From: Zerene cesonia
Taxonomy: Eukaryota > Arthropoda > Insecta > Lepidoptera > Pieridae
Reading direction: 5' to 3'
Length of the DNA stretch: 64,000 nucleotides
NCBI RefSeq assembly: GCF_012273895.1
Contig: NW_024045132.1
Coordinates: 2,046,001 to 2,110,000 of the forward strand
The stretch's first letter is position 1, and each line of letters opens with the position of its first letter. The notes under the pieces are model-generated. The model ran no database searches and had not been told where the DNA came from. It saw only the letters and a list, made by a program, of their open reading frames with translations. Below are positions 23,461 to 35,710 of this stretch, in pieces. Position numbers and translations under genes: made by a program.

Positions 23461-25914
23461 ACAATTAAAATTATTTTATTAATATCTACTTGAAGGTATT
23501 ATTTCTAAGTATTAAAAAATAATTATTAGACGATTGTAGTTAGACAACAAATTAATCTACCTACGCATCGTGTGTAAATAGTTTTATTTCAAAAAACAAT
23601 TTTAAAAGCCTGGCTCGCATAAATATGCAAATCGGTGCTCGAACCGACGCGCTATGTACAGGCGATAAATTAAATTCACTCTAAATATTACCTGAAAAAG
23701 GGAGATTAAACCAGTTCGCTATTATTGTTTACCGGAATAAGCGTTTAGTGGAGGTGTAACGATTTGACAAGATATTTTAAATTTATTATAACAAATGTGT
23801 AACACCGCCACAAATCTGCCTCATTGTTAACCATGACAAAAATTAATAATTATTACTGGATACTCAACCAATGGATGTTATTTTTCTCAACCTAAGTGAA
23901 TTATAAACGAACGTATCAGGTTTAGTATTCTGTTGTAAAAAAGCAAAACATCAAACTCAATTTCGCTTACTTCACAGGCGTTAGGCATTTTTTCATCAAC
24001 AATTCGAAAAAGTCGGAGTGAAATGCTCCTGCAACATAAAGCAAGAGTATAAATATATTCGGTCTTTATTAATAATATGTTATATTTAACTTTATTATAT
24101 ACCTGCATTTAATCATTTTTATAAAACTGAAAAAAGTCAAGTATGAGTTAGTATTTAAAATGTAGATTAAAAAACATATTGTAATTAATACAAAGAACAA
24201 AATCTTAGAGGTCTTCTTATGTAAATGACAGGCAGATTTGATTATTTGAAAATTTCAACCCTTATTGATATATTTGACTACACTACAAGCCGACAGCATG
24301 CCTAGCAAGTTGATGACGGCAACAATATAAAAATGATTAATTAAAAGAGTACCAATTAAAATCACATTATATGGTAAAAATTCTTTACATTTTCGCTCAC
24401 TTAAAATATGTAAATAAATAAATATGTTTCTAATGATATTCTAGAATATCCTCAAATCATTAGAATAAAAGAAATAACATAATCTACTTATATTAGTAGG
24501 TAATCCGCAAACGCAATTTGTCGCAGCAACGCCGTCTCGCTGTTTTGTTTCAATTTGCTGGTTTTCCGGAGTTATTTTAGACCTTAGTCCTTTGAATTGT
24601 TTGTGTTCCATGCTTCGTGTTTAATATCAAAATATTTTTACTTTTTGATAGCGTGTTATATTATTGTCGGTTTTTTATACAATAGTATCAATATATTTAA
24701 ATTATAACGTAATATAACATGAAAACGATTATCACTACAGTTAAAAAATATAATGGTCATGTCATATCAGTCACATAAGGCCGCCATTTGTATACTATAC
24801 TACTAGTTTTATATTTTGTAAGTGTGCAATAAAGAATAGATAATTAAATAAAAAACCCTGTGATAGGTATATTTCACATACAGTCTATGGTAAGTAGTTC
24901 AGTAGGTAGTTCAAACCTTTGTACTAACAGAAATGTATTCACGAAATGTGAACTTATAAAAACATAATTTCACGTACTTTTTCACAATGAGAATAATTGA
25001 TAAGCACAGCACATATTAGTAATTCTACCCTATCAAGCGGAACGACAGCCGTTTTTCTCAAATACTCCCAATTCGTACAACGAAAAGGCACGGTTGGGAT
25101 CTTGTTAAGAGTTTTACATTGTTTGCAACTTATACAATGCGCGCCTTTCGATTCGTGAACGGATAAACGTCTCAAATTCGGCACTGAAATTTATTCAGTA
25201 CCACAATCGTTATACCTTACGTATAAATACAAAACGGAAGATTATTTCTAAGATATTGGATAACTAGTTTGTCGAGTGGTCTTACTTAACAATTGATTCC
25301 ATACTGATAATAAGAGTATTGTGTTCGACCGTTTCCATATTTATTAGCGTAATGTTATGAAGCTAGGAAATATTCGTTTTAGGAAAAATGACGTTTCTCA
25401 CATTATCCAAACATAAATAAAATAAAACTAATTAACACAAATATTTAACTGTAGTAATTTTTATTACATTACCCTAATATTGGATGGAAAATTCCAGTGG
25501 AGATATTAACCTTTTAAACAAATACAAATAACAAAAGATATATAAAAACTATATAATATAATGTCTAAATTTATTTTGTTTGGTCGCTCAAATACACCTC
25601 TATTTACTTCGAACGGAACATAACATATAGATAATTATTATAATAAATTGTTAACAAAAGATAAATCTTGATCTGCGAACGGTCTCATTCAGGAGCAGGT
25701 GATTTCAAAGCGAAGTCATTAAGCGCTGTTGTTATCTTCCACATTCTATGAACAGCTCAGTAATTAAAAACGTCTGTATTCAACAATTGTCTCAAGGCGG
25801 AATGTGAAACGAATTTTGAAATACATAGGTTTAATGTATTTATCTATATAACAATATATAGAGATTTTGTAGGATTTAATTGTAAAAATTTAAAATTTCT
25901 CATTTAAAAGTAGG
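23461..25914. other. Gene-free AT-rich stretch
   Basis: A retroelement-type tail (GTGTGCAATAAAGAATAG, then AT-rich) lies near 24790-24855. Nothing else was recognised. Confidence 0.5.
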
Positions 25915-26113
25915 TACTAGACACTCGTCCCTGATATTAAAATCCTGTTTTATCTCAAGGGAGTATTTTACCGGGATAAAAAGTATTCTATCACCCAAGT
26001 CAGCTCAAACCTTATCTGTATGTCAAATTTAATCAAAATCCGTTCAGTAGTTTCAGTGTGATTGACGGACAAACATCCAAACAAACAAACTTTCATATTT
26101 TTAATATTAGTGT
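25915..26113 (+). mobile_element. LINE-type 3' tail repeat
   Basis: Contains GATAAAAAGTATTCTATCAC, AAATCCGTTCAGTAGTTTCA, then GACGGACAAACATCCAAACA and a TTTTTAATATTAGT end. It is the same family as the minus-strand copy at 61175-61364. Confidence 0.65.
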
Positions 26114-28270
26114 GATTTGAATGCTATAGAACTATATCAAATAAATTTGTTTTTTTCTGAATATGAATATTGACAGAATTTCAGTAAGTATAGATATAGG
26201 TATAGAGAGACGAGATGAAAAATGTAAACTATCTGACCAAGTAACACTGCAATAGTGGGACTCTTTAGTCAATATATTTTGTACTTAACGAAATATTTCT
26301 CTTAAAGTCCTCTAGTCGTGACTCGTTTCATATCGAACAGTTACGTGAGTTTAATTTTGACATTATTTTTGTTTACATTATTTATTTGGATTAGTAGGCC
26401 TTAATATATGTAGATTTTTATAATTTAACTAGACAATAGTATGGTACATATGGGGATTGTTTAATTCGCTCTGTTTGCTATGCATTGTAATCTTTGATCA
26501 TTACCTAAGTTCTTTTTTATTTATTGTGATATATTCTACAATATAATGTTATCGTTGTCTAAAAAAATTAAATTTCAGTATACCTACCCCTTACACCATA
26601 TTTAAATACTCTAAATATATCGTACCATACTTATTGCAAATCAAAATCATTGCAAAGGTACAAACAGTGCGGTGGTATTGAATCCGAGCGGAGATAAGCC
26701 CAGCTCCATTTAGCGAGGAGCCAGTGCATCTGCTGACCGCTCTCTACAGAAGCGGACCGCAAGTTTAATGGAAGCTTATCCGATGATCCCAAACGCTCGC
26801 TGTATCGCCATTGCATAGAAGCCATAAAAGATCAAACTTTTATGGAGCGATTTTTAATTTATTATTTTCAAAGTAAGCGGAAATAAACAAGGCTATCGTA
26901 ATCAAAGGATTTAACGTTACAATGAAGATCGATTTTGTGCCTTGTGTCCTTTGGGACAAATGCGATTAAATAAATTCACTGATGGATTATCCTCAGGACC
27001 ATCGAACGAAAAGTGTTATTTTGTGTGTCCCTGTGACAGTGCGTTTATTTTGTTATGAATTCCTACCAGATACCCTGTACCTTTCTGAAAACTAAAGAAA
27101 ATTATGCCCGTCACTGTAACAGGAGCCATTAATAGTACAGCAAGCACCATATAAATAATTTATAATTTTTAAATACAAAGAGTATAATATATACAAAATA
27201 ACTCTGAACCATTTTCACAAATACAACGGTTGTCTGTGCGGTGATTTAATAGAACGTAGATCTATGATACCACTTTATTAATAATTAATATACATTTCAA
27301 AAAACCACTTATGTGGGTTTAATTATATTAGCAACAAGAATGGAATGGAATGGAATTGTTTTTCAGACAATAGACATTTATGATATTAATTACCAGCTAA
27401 TGGTATTTTTCCATATTATTATCATATGTATAATTTTGATAACGACGTTTCACATTTTTAAACCTTGTATATGATTCATTATGAAGATGTTTGTTTACTA
27501 ATTAACATTTTCTTAACTCAAATTAACTTTTTTAGAATTACGAAAACCAGAATCTTTCCCTAAAAAACTGACTAATTACTGTATTCAATCACGTTACTTC
27601 ACACGTTATATACGTCTTCTATGACCTTACCAAATAACATAGCACATAAATAAATACACATTTCTTTTCTGATAATAATTGACCAATTTTTTTTAGTATT
27701 AACATAAGTACCTTAAGAAGCAACTAAAATTGGTGGATAAATCGCTGAGCATTTATTAAAAGTCTACATTGGATCATATATACGAGTAGACTTTTATTGA
27801 AATCGGTTAAAAACAAAAGGTTTCGGTAGTATAAAACTCATTTTCAAGCGCCTCTCAGTCCGTGATACGGTATGTGAACCAAAAACTTATATCTTATCAG
27901 TTTCACATACAAAAACGGTATAAAAGATCTGAAGAAAACTTTTAATTATAACCCCAAAGTCTAATAAAAGATGTCTCAGTCATCGATATCTCCAACGAAA
28001 TATATACAAACTGTAAAATCGAGGCGCAATATATAAAGTTACTGACGAGGATGAGATCGTTATAAATCTGACAAGGGTCGGGGTCTGAGATATCAATCCG
28101 CTAGATTCCGTTTGACAATCCCGGCATGGGTTTTTCACGAACATGAATGAAAATGGCCTCCGACCACACTCGCAAAATAAAATAAATAATCGTAATAAAA
28201 TGGTGTACCAATGGTCACTAACTCAGATATAAGGTAAATCGAGAAAGTTATTTTGGTTTTATTTATTTTC
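26114..28270. other. Gene-free stretch; slightly GC-richer patch at 26640-26830
   Basis: The patch 26640-26830 stands out by composition but gives no recognisable domain in any frame, repeat match or splice structure. The rest is AT-rich with nothing seen. Confidence 0.45.
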
Positions 28271-28271
28271 T

Positions 28272-28437
28272 ACTAGCTGTTCGCCCCGGTTCCACTCGTA
28301 TTACATGTTATATAGCCTATGTCACTCAGTGTAATTGCAGCTTTCTAACGGTGAAAGAATTTTTGAAATCGGTCCAGCCGTTCACACGTGATGACGTGAC
28401 CAAGGAAAATAGGGATTCATTTTTATTGATATATAGA
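28272..28437 (+). mobile_element. LINE-type 3' tail repeat (ACTAGCTG family)
   Basis: ACTAGCTGTTCGCCCCGGTT, then CTATGTCACTCAGTGTAAT, then GAAATCGGTCCAGCCGTTCA, ending GATATATAG. A related copy lies at 52588-52735. Confidence 0.7.
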
Positions 28438-28599
28438 CTTTTCCATCCGCGGCTACGCTCGCGTGGACTACAGAATTTTGTACATCGGCTTTCGTGTTTT
28501 ACGTAAAAGAGTTTTTTTTTAATTATACATTTATATCATAAACCCACAAGAGCTTTTCTTTTCAGTCTTATGAATTTAGAGTTTCATTAAATCCGCCGC

Positions 28600-29430
28600 A
28601 GTCAGAGCGTTCGGATGTTTATCGATTCATATTTCGCAACATCGGTTGAGAAATTGATATTCCATTAGGAGACCCATTTGTTCCTTGACGGGTATAATCT
28701 GGGGATCTTCAAAAGTAGAGTGAACAGGTACCTCCTAGGGAAGCGCGCTCCATCTTAGACTACATCTACGCTTACCAGCAGTACGCTTACTTGCTTGAAC
28801 TAAATTTTCGTAGATTGCTAGAGCTACAGTACCGTCGGCGAAGGTGCCGATTATAACTTTATTTGTGATGGGCAGGTGTGTCATATATAAATTGCAAGTA
28901 GAGGGTAGGACCGAGTACACTTTCTTGAGGCACTCCAGGATACGCCTTTTGGGAGGTTGTTGCGTGTTCTCCTTGTCTTATTAAGAAGAGACCGTCCTCT
29001 AGGTATGATTTGAGAAATATGATAATCGGAAGCTGCATTTTTATTCATAGTAGTCCCTGGTCCCAGACTTTATCAGGAGCCTGTGATATGTCTAGAAACG
29101 CCGCACAGCTATATATACATATATTTTTTATTGGCTTTATGGATTTTTTCTACCAGTTATGGACTTGTTTTGTGGTGCCATGGTTTTGCCTAAATCCGAA
29201 TTGGTGGTCAGGTATGATTTTGTTTTTCTCTATTACAGTGTTCTCGTCTGCCACAGTTTACACTTGTCGTTTCTCTGCTATTAGCACGCGAATGGATTTT
29301 GAACAGTCTGATTTGACATGCTCATTGATTGCAGGAGTGCTACTCCAGACTGCATTCTGAATTCTGAACACACTCATTAAAATGATGAACACATTTTTCT
29401 ATATCCTCTTGGATTTTGAGAGGTAGCTCT
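28600..29430 (-). pseudogene. Degraded Jockey-like LINE reverse transcriptase fragment
   Basis: Read on the minus strand with frame changes, this stretch shows in order PDHQFGFRQNHG (near 29190), SYLEDGLF and TSQKAYPGVPQESVLGPTLY (about 28905-29010), and GTFADGTVALA (near 28840). This is the order of Jockey-clade reverse transcriptase blocks: the conserved FADD box reads FADG, and GVPQGSVLGP reads GVPQESVLGP. Frameshifts and stops interrupt it, so it is a dead copy. The 1-61 codon minus frame and the plus-strand 116-codon frame here are parts or shadows of it. Confidence 0.8.
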
Positions 29431-30602
29431 AGGCTTATACTAGACTGTACTAAAAAAAGGCTCTAAAATTTTTTACGATTCAATATGCGTTTATCTCGTC
29501 CACTGTTTATATACATTTGTGGATAGCTAGCTCATTTAATTGAATTTTAAATTATGATACCTACCAAGTTTATATTTAGGTGCAGAGGTCAAAGCGTCTA
29601 CAATTTTTATTTTACCATACCGAATTCGGAATTGCCACTTACATGACACTTTAATAAAATTTCTCAAGGTTAAAAAGGGAAAATTGCTACTAGTAAAAAA
29701 GGCTAACACAGAAAACATAATCTAAAAAAATATATCTATTGAAATATCTAAATAACTTAATACCTATAGAATAAGCGGAAACAATTTAATCTAAAAATAA
29801 TAGAGTATACTTATTTTTAAATGAAGTTGTTTCCGCAATTGGAGGCCATTCACAGATGATAATAAACGGCAAGGATGGACTCACATGGCATACAACTCAG
29901 GAGTACAGATAGGACAAGAATAGAAAACATAGGTAAATAGGTACTATCTAACATCCCTGACAACAGATCAACCCCGGCGAAACCGAGACGAGTAGCTACC
30001 ATCAAATAATCTAAATATATATAACTCAAAGGTGACCGACTGACATATTCATCTATCAAGCCACAGCCCAAACCATTGGACGGATCGGGCTGAAATTTTG
30101 CACATATAGTTGTTATGACTTAGACATCAGCAAAGTAAGGATTTTGACAAATTCTACCCCCAATAAAATAGGGGTTGACAGTTTGTACCATATTGTAAAT
30201 ATTTTTGAATAAAAAGTATAAAGTACAATATATAAATAAAGTTATTCCACCTAAGGTTATTCAAACATTTTACCCGAATATAGTTCACAGAACCCTGTTC
30301 GTGCCTACGCTTAATGTATTTATACATACTATGAAATATTTTCCTTAACAAATACATTATTCGTAGCACCCGTTTCCTAATCAATTATCGTTTGTTAATC
30401 AATAATGTTCACAACCGATAATAGTAACAGTTTATTTCCTAAACTCTTGAGGACCTAGTGAAAAAACAGTTACACATTACGAATTTTCATACTAACTTGA
30501 TATCTGATTAAGACTTATAGAAACAAATTATATCCGAACACAAAACGCTTATTCGAACACAAGTAACATTATTACAATGTAGGATATGTTGTTTTTCTCT
30601 TT
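29431..30602. other. Gene-free stretch with a repeat piece
   Basis: Positions 30000-30190 (plus) carry a lepidopteran repeat. It contains AACTCAAAGGTGACCGACTG, CCCAAACCATTGGACGGATC, then GGGCTGAAATTTTGCACATA and AAATAGGGGTTGACAG. The rest is AT-rich. Confidence 0.55.
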
Positions 30603-30775
30603 TTATTCGGCAAAGGAGCTGGTGGGTTTCCTGATGGTAAACGCTACCACTCCCTCCCGTGGTCATTTGATGAATAGAGGCGTAAAGCCTAGGCTTCTCA
30701 GGCTAAGGGATAAGATAAGGGATCGATGAGGAAAGAAAGGAAAGAAAAATTATGTGTCCTCGGTTGGGTTATCTG
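30603..30775 (-). repeat. Family B repeat fragment
   Basis: GAGCTGGTGGGTTTCCTGAT, GGTAAACGCTACCACT and GGCGTAAAGCC match the left end of the copies at 47592 and 6968. The GTGGGAG end is missing. Confidence 0.6.
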
Positions 30776-32160
30776 TTAATCTGTACGTGTATCACAGCTC
30801 ACATCCTCTTCAATACCGATATGTAACAAATAAACATCTTATCTTAAAACATGATCAAATTTTAACGTAGATACCCTTTGAAAGCTATAAATCAAAGCTG
30901 ATAAAATTCATTCAACATGCCACTTGAAAATTAAATCAGATGAAAATTATTTATTTAAATATATCAATAAAAAAAACTTTACTCCATACATAGTATACGT
31001 AGATATCGTATCTTATATTTGGATATCAATCGACCACTAGGCCGTAGTTTTCATATTGACAATCTACATAGTGACAGCTTGTGATAAACAACAAAGTGCG
31101 CCGAAATATCTTTTGTATTAAACACCATGATAAATGACTCTCGGCTTAGCATTATCAGTATAATAAAACATACGTGAACAAGATTAATATTAATACACAA
31201 TTTAATGATAAATTTGTCTTCGAAATTTCCTTAATTTGTTTATAACAGAATTATATAACAGCAAAAACATCATTAACGATTCGAATATACAACCATTATA
31301 CATATATTAATGATTAATTAAATACCAACTAGGCATGACAGGAAAAAAACTAATGTTTTATATAGACAAGAGCAACTCCACTCAATGAAGTAGCAGTTTT
31401 TGCAGAAAACAGTAATTATTTTAAAAATAATAGTTTATATGGACGTCGAATTTTTAGAACTGTGTCCAAACCACTAGTGAAGAAAACATATTTATGAACT
31501 TATGTATAAGTTCTGAATTTTATGTAGTTGCTACTTTCCACAAAAAATGATTGACTATCAACAACATACGATAAAGAATAAAGATAACACAAAAATAAAT
31601 ATAGGTACCTAATAAATTTCTCGATTTCATCATTTCTAAACCAAAAAGTCATAGTACCAGTCGAACTGATATGAAAACCATGTTTTATGTTATTATATAC
31701 ATTAAAAATTCCAATTCAAATTCGTTGCCAAGCTAAAAACACAATTATTATATACATTTACCTCACTATCAAAGTGCTTATTGCTCACACTTCCTTGAGT
31801 AGGTACATATTGTAGATAAATAAAATCTTCCTATTTAAAGATTTAAACCATTCAAATGAACATTATTTGTATCAAATTTGCATTAATATTTTAGAGCGTC
31901 ACACTACTTTCCAAAAGACAAATCGTATTATCTCGCCATCGCGCCTGTTGATGAGTCAAACAAAATGAATACAAAGTAACTCTTTGATCTTTATAATATA
32001 GTTATACGAGCAAGAGCGACGACGAAAAAAGAACAAATTCAGTTCCAATTAAGATATTTTGAAAGCAAAAATATAAAAACTTTCTTTCACGAAACATTAA
32101 TAGAATTTAGTCGAAATTTAAAACCTAAATATAAGCTAAAATTACATAACAGGGATAACA
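30776..32160. other. Gene-free AT-rich stretch
   Basis: No gene, repeat or structure recognised. Confidence 0.5.
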
Positions 32161-32176
32161 AGAAAATCACAAGCGT

Positions 32177-32290
32177 GGGACGACCTCCCAACGAGGTGCA
32201 CAGACGACCTGGTCTGAGTAGCAGGGAACCGGTCGTCTAGAAATCCTTGAGGCTTTTGTCTACCAGTGTACGTCCCACGGTTGTTTCGAC
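32177..32290 (+). pseudogene. Fossil LINE ORF2 C-terminus (RTE/CR1-like)
   Basis: In one plus frame the sequence reads WDDLPTRCTDDLV, stop, VAGNRSSRNP, stop, GFCLPVYVPR. TDDLV-x-VAGNR is the signature of the conserved C-terminal tail of non-LTR retrotransposon polymerases (usually RWTDDL-K-VAG-W). The internal stops show it is dead. It ends near the repeated word CGTCCCACGG. Confidence 0.65.
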
Positions 32291-34877
32291 GACGATAGCA
32301 AGAAAACAATGCAATTTAATAAGCCAATGAAGAATCAAAAACGTATATTTGATAATGCATTCCAAATTCCATTTGAAAGCGTACGTAAAAGCGTATTCAG
32401 TAAGCGACGAAAATTAAATAAAAGTAACCTCCTGATTTCCGATTTTATAATTCCTAAAAGAAGACCTTACAGTCAGTCTTTATTTATAAGTTCCTACACC
32501 TACCAAGACAGACTTCGTAGTTCTTAGTAGTGTATTAAGGTTAGCTCGTCAGGTCAAGTAGGAGTGCCGTAATTATTGGATAGATCCATTATCAATATCT
32601 AGTATTGTAATTTTCCATATTGTTTTTATTCTAAATCCTTTGAAATTTATCATAGATTTGAAGGTCTTTTTTTAAATGTTTCTTATTAATACAGCATAGA
32701 TTTACTTTTAAGCACCATGCAACCTATGTATAACTAGCTTATATATATGATACAGTTGTTTAAAGCAAACAACAGAGTACCCACTATAATACTATTAAAT
32801 ATTTTCATAACTTCCACAGCCATCTCCGTACAACAAAGCGCGCTTACGTTATGTGTAAATATTTTTGCTTTGAACTCGCTTCTGCCGTGTTGTAGGTATG
32901 GTAGGGGTAAGTAGCAATATATTTCAATTACGTGCACACAACAACTGCTTTCAACAATTAACCTCTACATGAGCTAATGCTACATGCAGTTTAAGATTTA
33001 TTATCACAGAATACATACACTTTTTTACTGTATGTATACAAATATGTATAAATTGCTTGGTATTGAAGATGATTGTCTCAACCAAATGCACACTAGAATA
33101 CTAAATCAACGTGGAAGTTAAATTTTATGTTTCGAATAGATATGGAGAAGTTCTATAGGTACAATGAATTCTTTTTTTTTTTTTCAAGTATACGATAAGA
33201 TATCCTATATATAAGTATTGAAAAACAACATACTTTAGTACGAAACACACTGCAACTATCAGTTTTACTGAGCAACAAACACGTCTGAGTAATTATGCTG
33301 TGGAAATGTGGGTATTTTCATCAAAGAAAGACATCGTAGAATATATCACTATATATAGAATAGACAGATTAATGTTTTATACGAGAGAAAACTAAGTAAA
33401 TTATAAATTCTAAGAACATATAACATAATCAACTCTTTATGTATCCGTAAAATATCTTTAAATAGACCCAAAATTACTAATACTGACAATGCATGATAAT
33501 AAGCATACCTTCTTTTATGCTCGCATTTAACTTGTCAAGTTAGTAAAAAACTTTATAGATGAACAATGTGTATATTATAATAAACACTCTGTATATACTA
33601 ACAATGTATTTAAGAATGAATACAGCATTGATGTAGGTAACCTTAATTACAAGATAATTATTAGATAATCACAAACCACGCGTCATCAATATCTTGTTTT
33701 GTAACTTGCTATTAAATGTAAAAACATTTTTATGCTATAACTACCAACCTAATATAAAACTTATTTAAAATTTGTTTCTTTAGTATAATGTGTCAAGCGA
33801 TAACGTATGAATGACATATATAAATGAATATTGCATTTAACTATTGACGGATTGATGGCTCCACACCAGTTCCACTTTGAACATCTGTACTAAACATGAC
33901 AGTGCCTGAATCCGTCATCAGTGGTATCGGCAGCGGTCATTCAAGAAGTACCTATTCAATAGGTAAATACCAATTGAATAGGTAATTTTATAATTTAAAT
34001 AATATTGTTTTATTTTTCGCATTAAAACATGCTTATTATATTATTGTATAGAATGAAAACGTTTCACAAACTCATTATCTATTAGCTGCAATACAATCAT
34101 CTAATTTGCATAGTCTGCTGACTTACCTTCCTACACCTTTTTAAATGCTAATAATTTAATTAAGAAATAAATAACAATAATTCCGAGAAATCAAATTGTT
34201 TTGCGATATTGGAATTGAATTGATTTTATCTATAGGTCAGGTGATCGTAAGGTCGGGCTTACACCATGATGTGTGCAAAGAATTTTGTAATCACCTGCAT
34301 TATTAATACCGTCATATTTATTGACCTTTTAGCGTAGTATCATAATAGATAAGTATTGAAATTGTTAACTATTTAGCAATTTATAATTGTTTCTTGATTA
34401 ATTATTTGTGAACTGTTACATATTTTAATTAAACACATATAATGAGAACATTTCAAGACGAACCCATTTTGCGATGGAAACATTCTTTCGATTTGTGTAA
34501 TAGGTATCATATAAAAATTGGAATAAATAAAACATCTTATGAACCTGTATTATATGAGAATATTAACTGAAATAACCACTTGCACGTAATCTTGTAATTA
34601 TCACTGGGGAAACACTTTAATGCGCATAAATTACTTAAAATACAGATTTTTTATCACAGTAATTACTTAATACTATTATTTTACACGAATTTCTAATGAC
34701 TTTCATACATTAATTTAACATACGTTCATACAAAAAAAATTTTTCGATATCTTCTAATATCGATACTAGTAATTATAACATACATAGTTATCATAATTTT
34801 CCATCATCTTTGAACACTAATTAATCGTCACAAATTGTATAAATTTTGATAAGATCTACGACTAAATATCCAATTAA
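32291..34877. other. Gene-free AT-rich stretch downstream of the aquaporin gene
   Basis: No coding frame of note. A small inverted pair AGGTGAT / ATCACCT lies near 34237-34297. AATAAA on the minus strand near 34316 could serve the aquaporin mRNA. Confidence 0.4.
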
Positions 34878-35663
34878 TTACGAATCACCAGGCTTTTCAT
34901 TCTTTAACCAAATTATCTTATAGAATAATCCGGCAAAGGCACCTCCCACCAATGGCCCAACCCAGTATATCCAGTGGGTATTCCAATTGTTCGTCCACAA
35001 GGACGGTCCCAGCGTTCTCGCTGGATTCATACTGGCCCCAGTCAACGGTCCACCAGCAATCGAAAACGCTGCAATCGTAAAACCAAACTTCAAAGAATTG
35101 GTTTCATTTTTTTCCTCATTCAATGGATCCCAGACTGCACAGTTAATAAAACCCAACGCTGCCGATAAAATTATTTCGACGACGAGCGCTTGGTATGGCT
35201 CTTGTCCTATATGAGGTTGGGTCGTACATATCGCTCCTGGCACTAAATCGATTGGAGAAACTACAATTAATAGACCATATCCTACAATTGCTCCGAGACA
35301 CTGAGCAATTACGTATCCTATACCAAGAGCTACAGATATTTTACCCCAAATTACTGCTGTTAATGTAACTGACGGGTTCATATGGGCGCCAGATATGTGG
35401 CCAAAAGCGGTAATGTTGAATAGAACGACCAATCCAAATCCAATCGGCGAATACATTGGAGGTTGAACCGTAAATCCCTCAAGCGGGATGCATGTCATAC
35501 ATCCAAGGAATATGAGCAGTAGAGTCGAAACGAATTCTGCGAGGACTGCCTTCCATTTCAATGTCCACCACTTGACAGCGACATTCAGGGTAGACGGATT
35601 TAATTTCTCATTCGTAACATCACTTATAACGTTAACTATTTGCGTACCGCTCAAGTTAGTCAT
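34878..35663 (-). CDS. Aquaporin, entomoglyceroporin-like, intronless ORF (261 aa)
   Basis: This is a membrane channel for water and probably glycerol or urea. The complete frame has six membrane segments after a roughly 35-residue cytosolic N-terminus. The first pore loop carries GHISGAHMNPSVT (NPS at 96-98 instead of NPA) and the second GASMNPARTLG (NPA at 213-215). Aligning from these motifs, the aromatic/arginine filter is Phe76, Ser201, Ala210, Arg216. The histidine of strict water channels is replaced by serine, as in insect entomoglyceroporins that evolved from water-channel-type aquaporins and took over glycerol transport. The length is normal and no frame damage is seen. The coding region is one exon, although animal aquaporin genes usually have several, so an origin by reverse transcription is possible. 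The subfamily call rests on these residues only. Confidence 0.9.
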   Translation of the reverse strand: MTNLSGTQIVNVISDVTNEKLNPSTLNVAVKWWTLKWKAVLAEFVSTLLLIFLGCMTCIPLEGFTVQPPMYSPIGFGLVVLFNITAFGHISGAHMNPSVTLTAVIWGKISVALGIGYVIAQCLGAIVGYGLLIVVSPIDLVPGAICTTQPHIGQEPYQALVVEIILSAALGFINCAVWDPLNEEKNETNSLKFGFTIAAFSIAGGPLTGASMNPARTLGPSLWTNNWNTHWIYWVGPLVGGAFAGLFYKIIWLKNEKPGDS

Positions 35664-35701
35664 TTTAAATATTCAAATAAATACAGCACCAATGTCCACA
35701 T

Positions 35702-35710
35702 CTATTTATA
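35702..35710 (-). promoter_or_regulatory. Candidate TATA box of the aquaporin gene
   Basis: TATAAATAG on the minus strand lies 39 bases before the ATG. If used, initiation about 30 bases downstream would leave a very short 5' leader. A CG-richer block follows upstream at 35730-35790. Alternatively, a 5' UTR exon lies further upstream. Confidence 0.45.
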
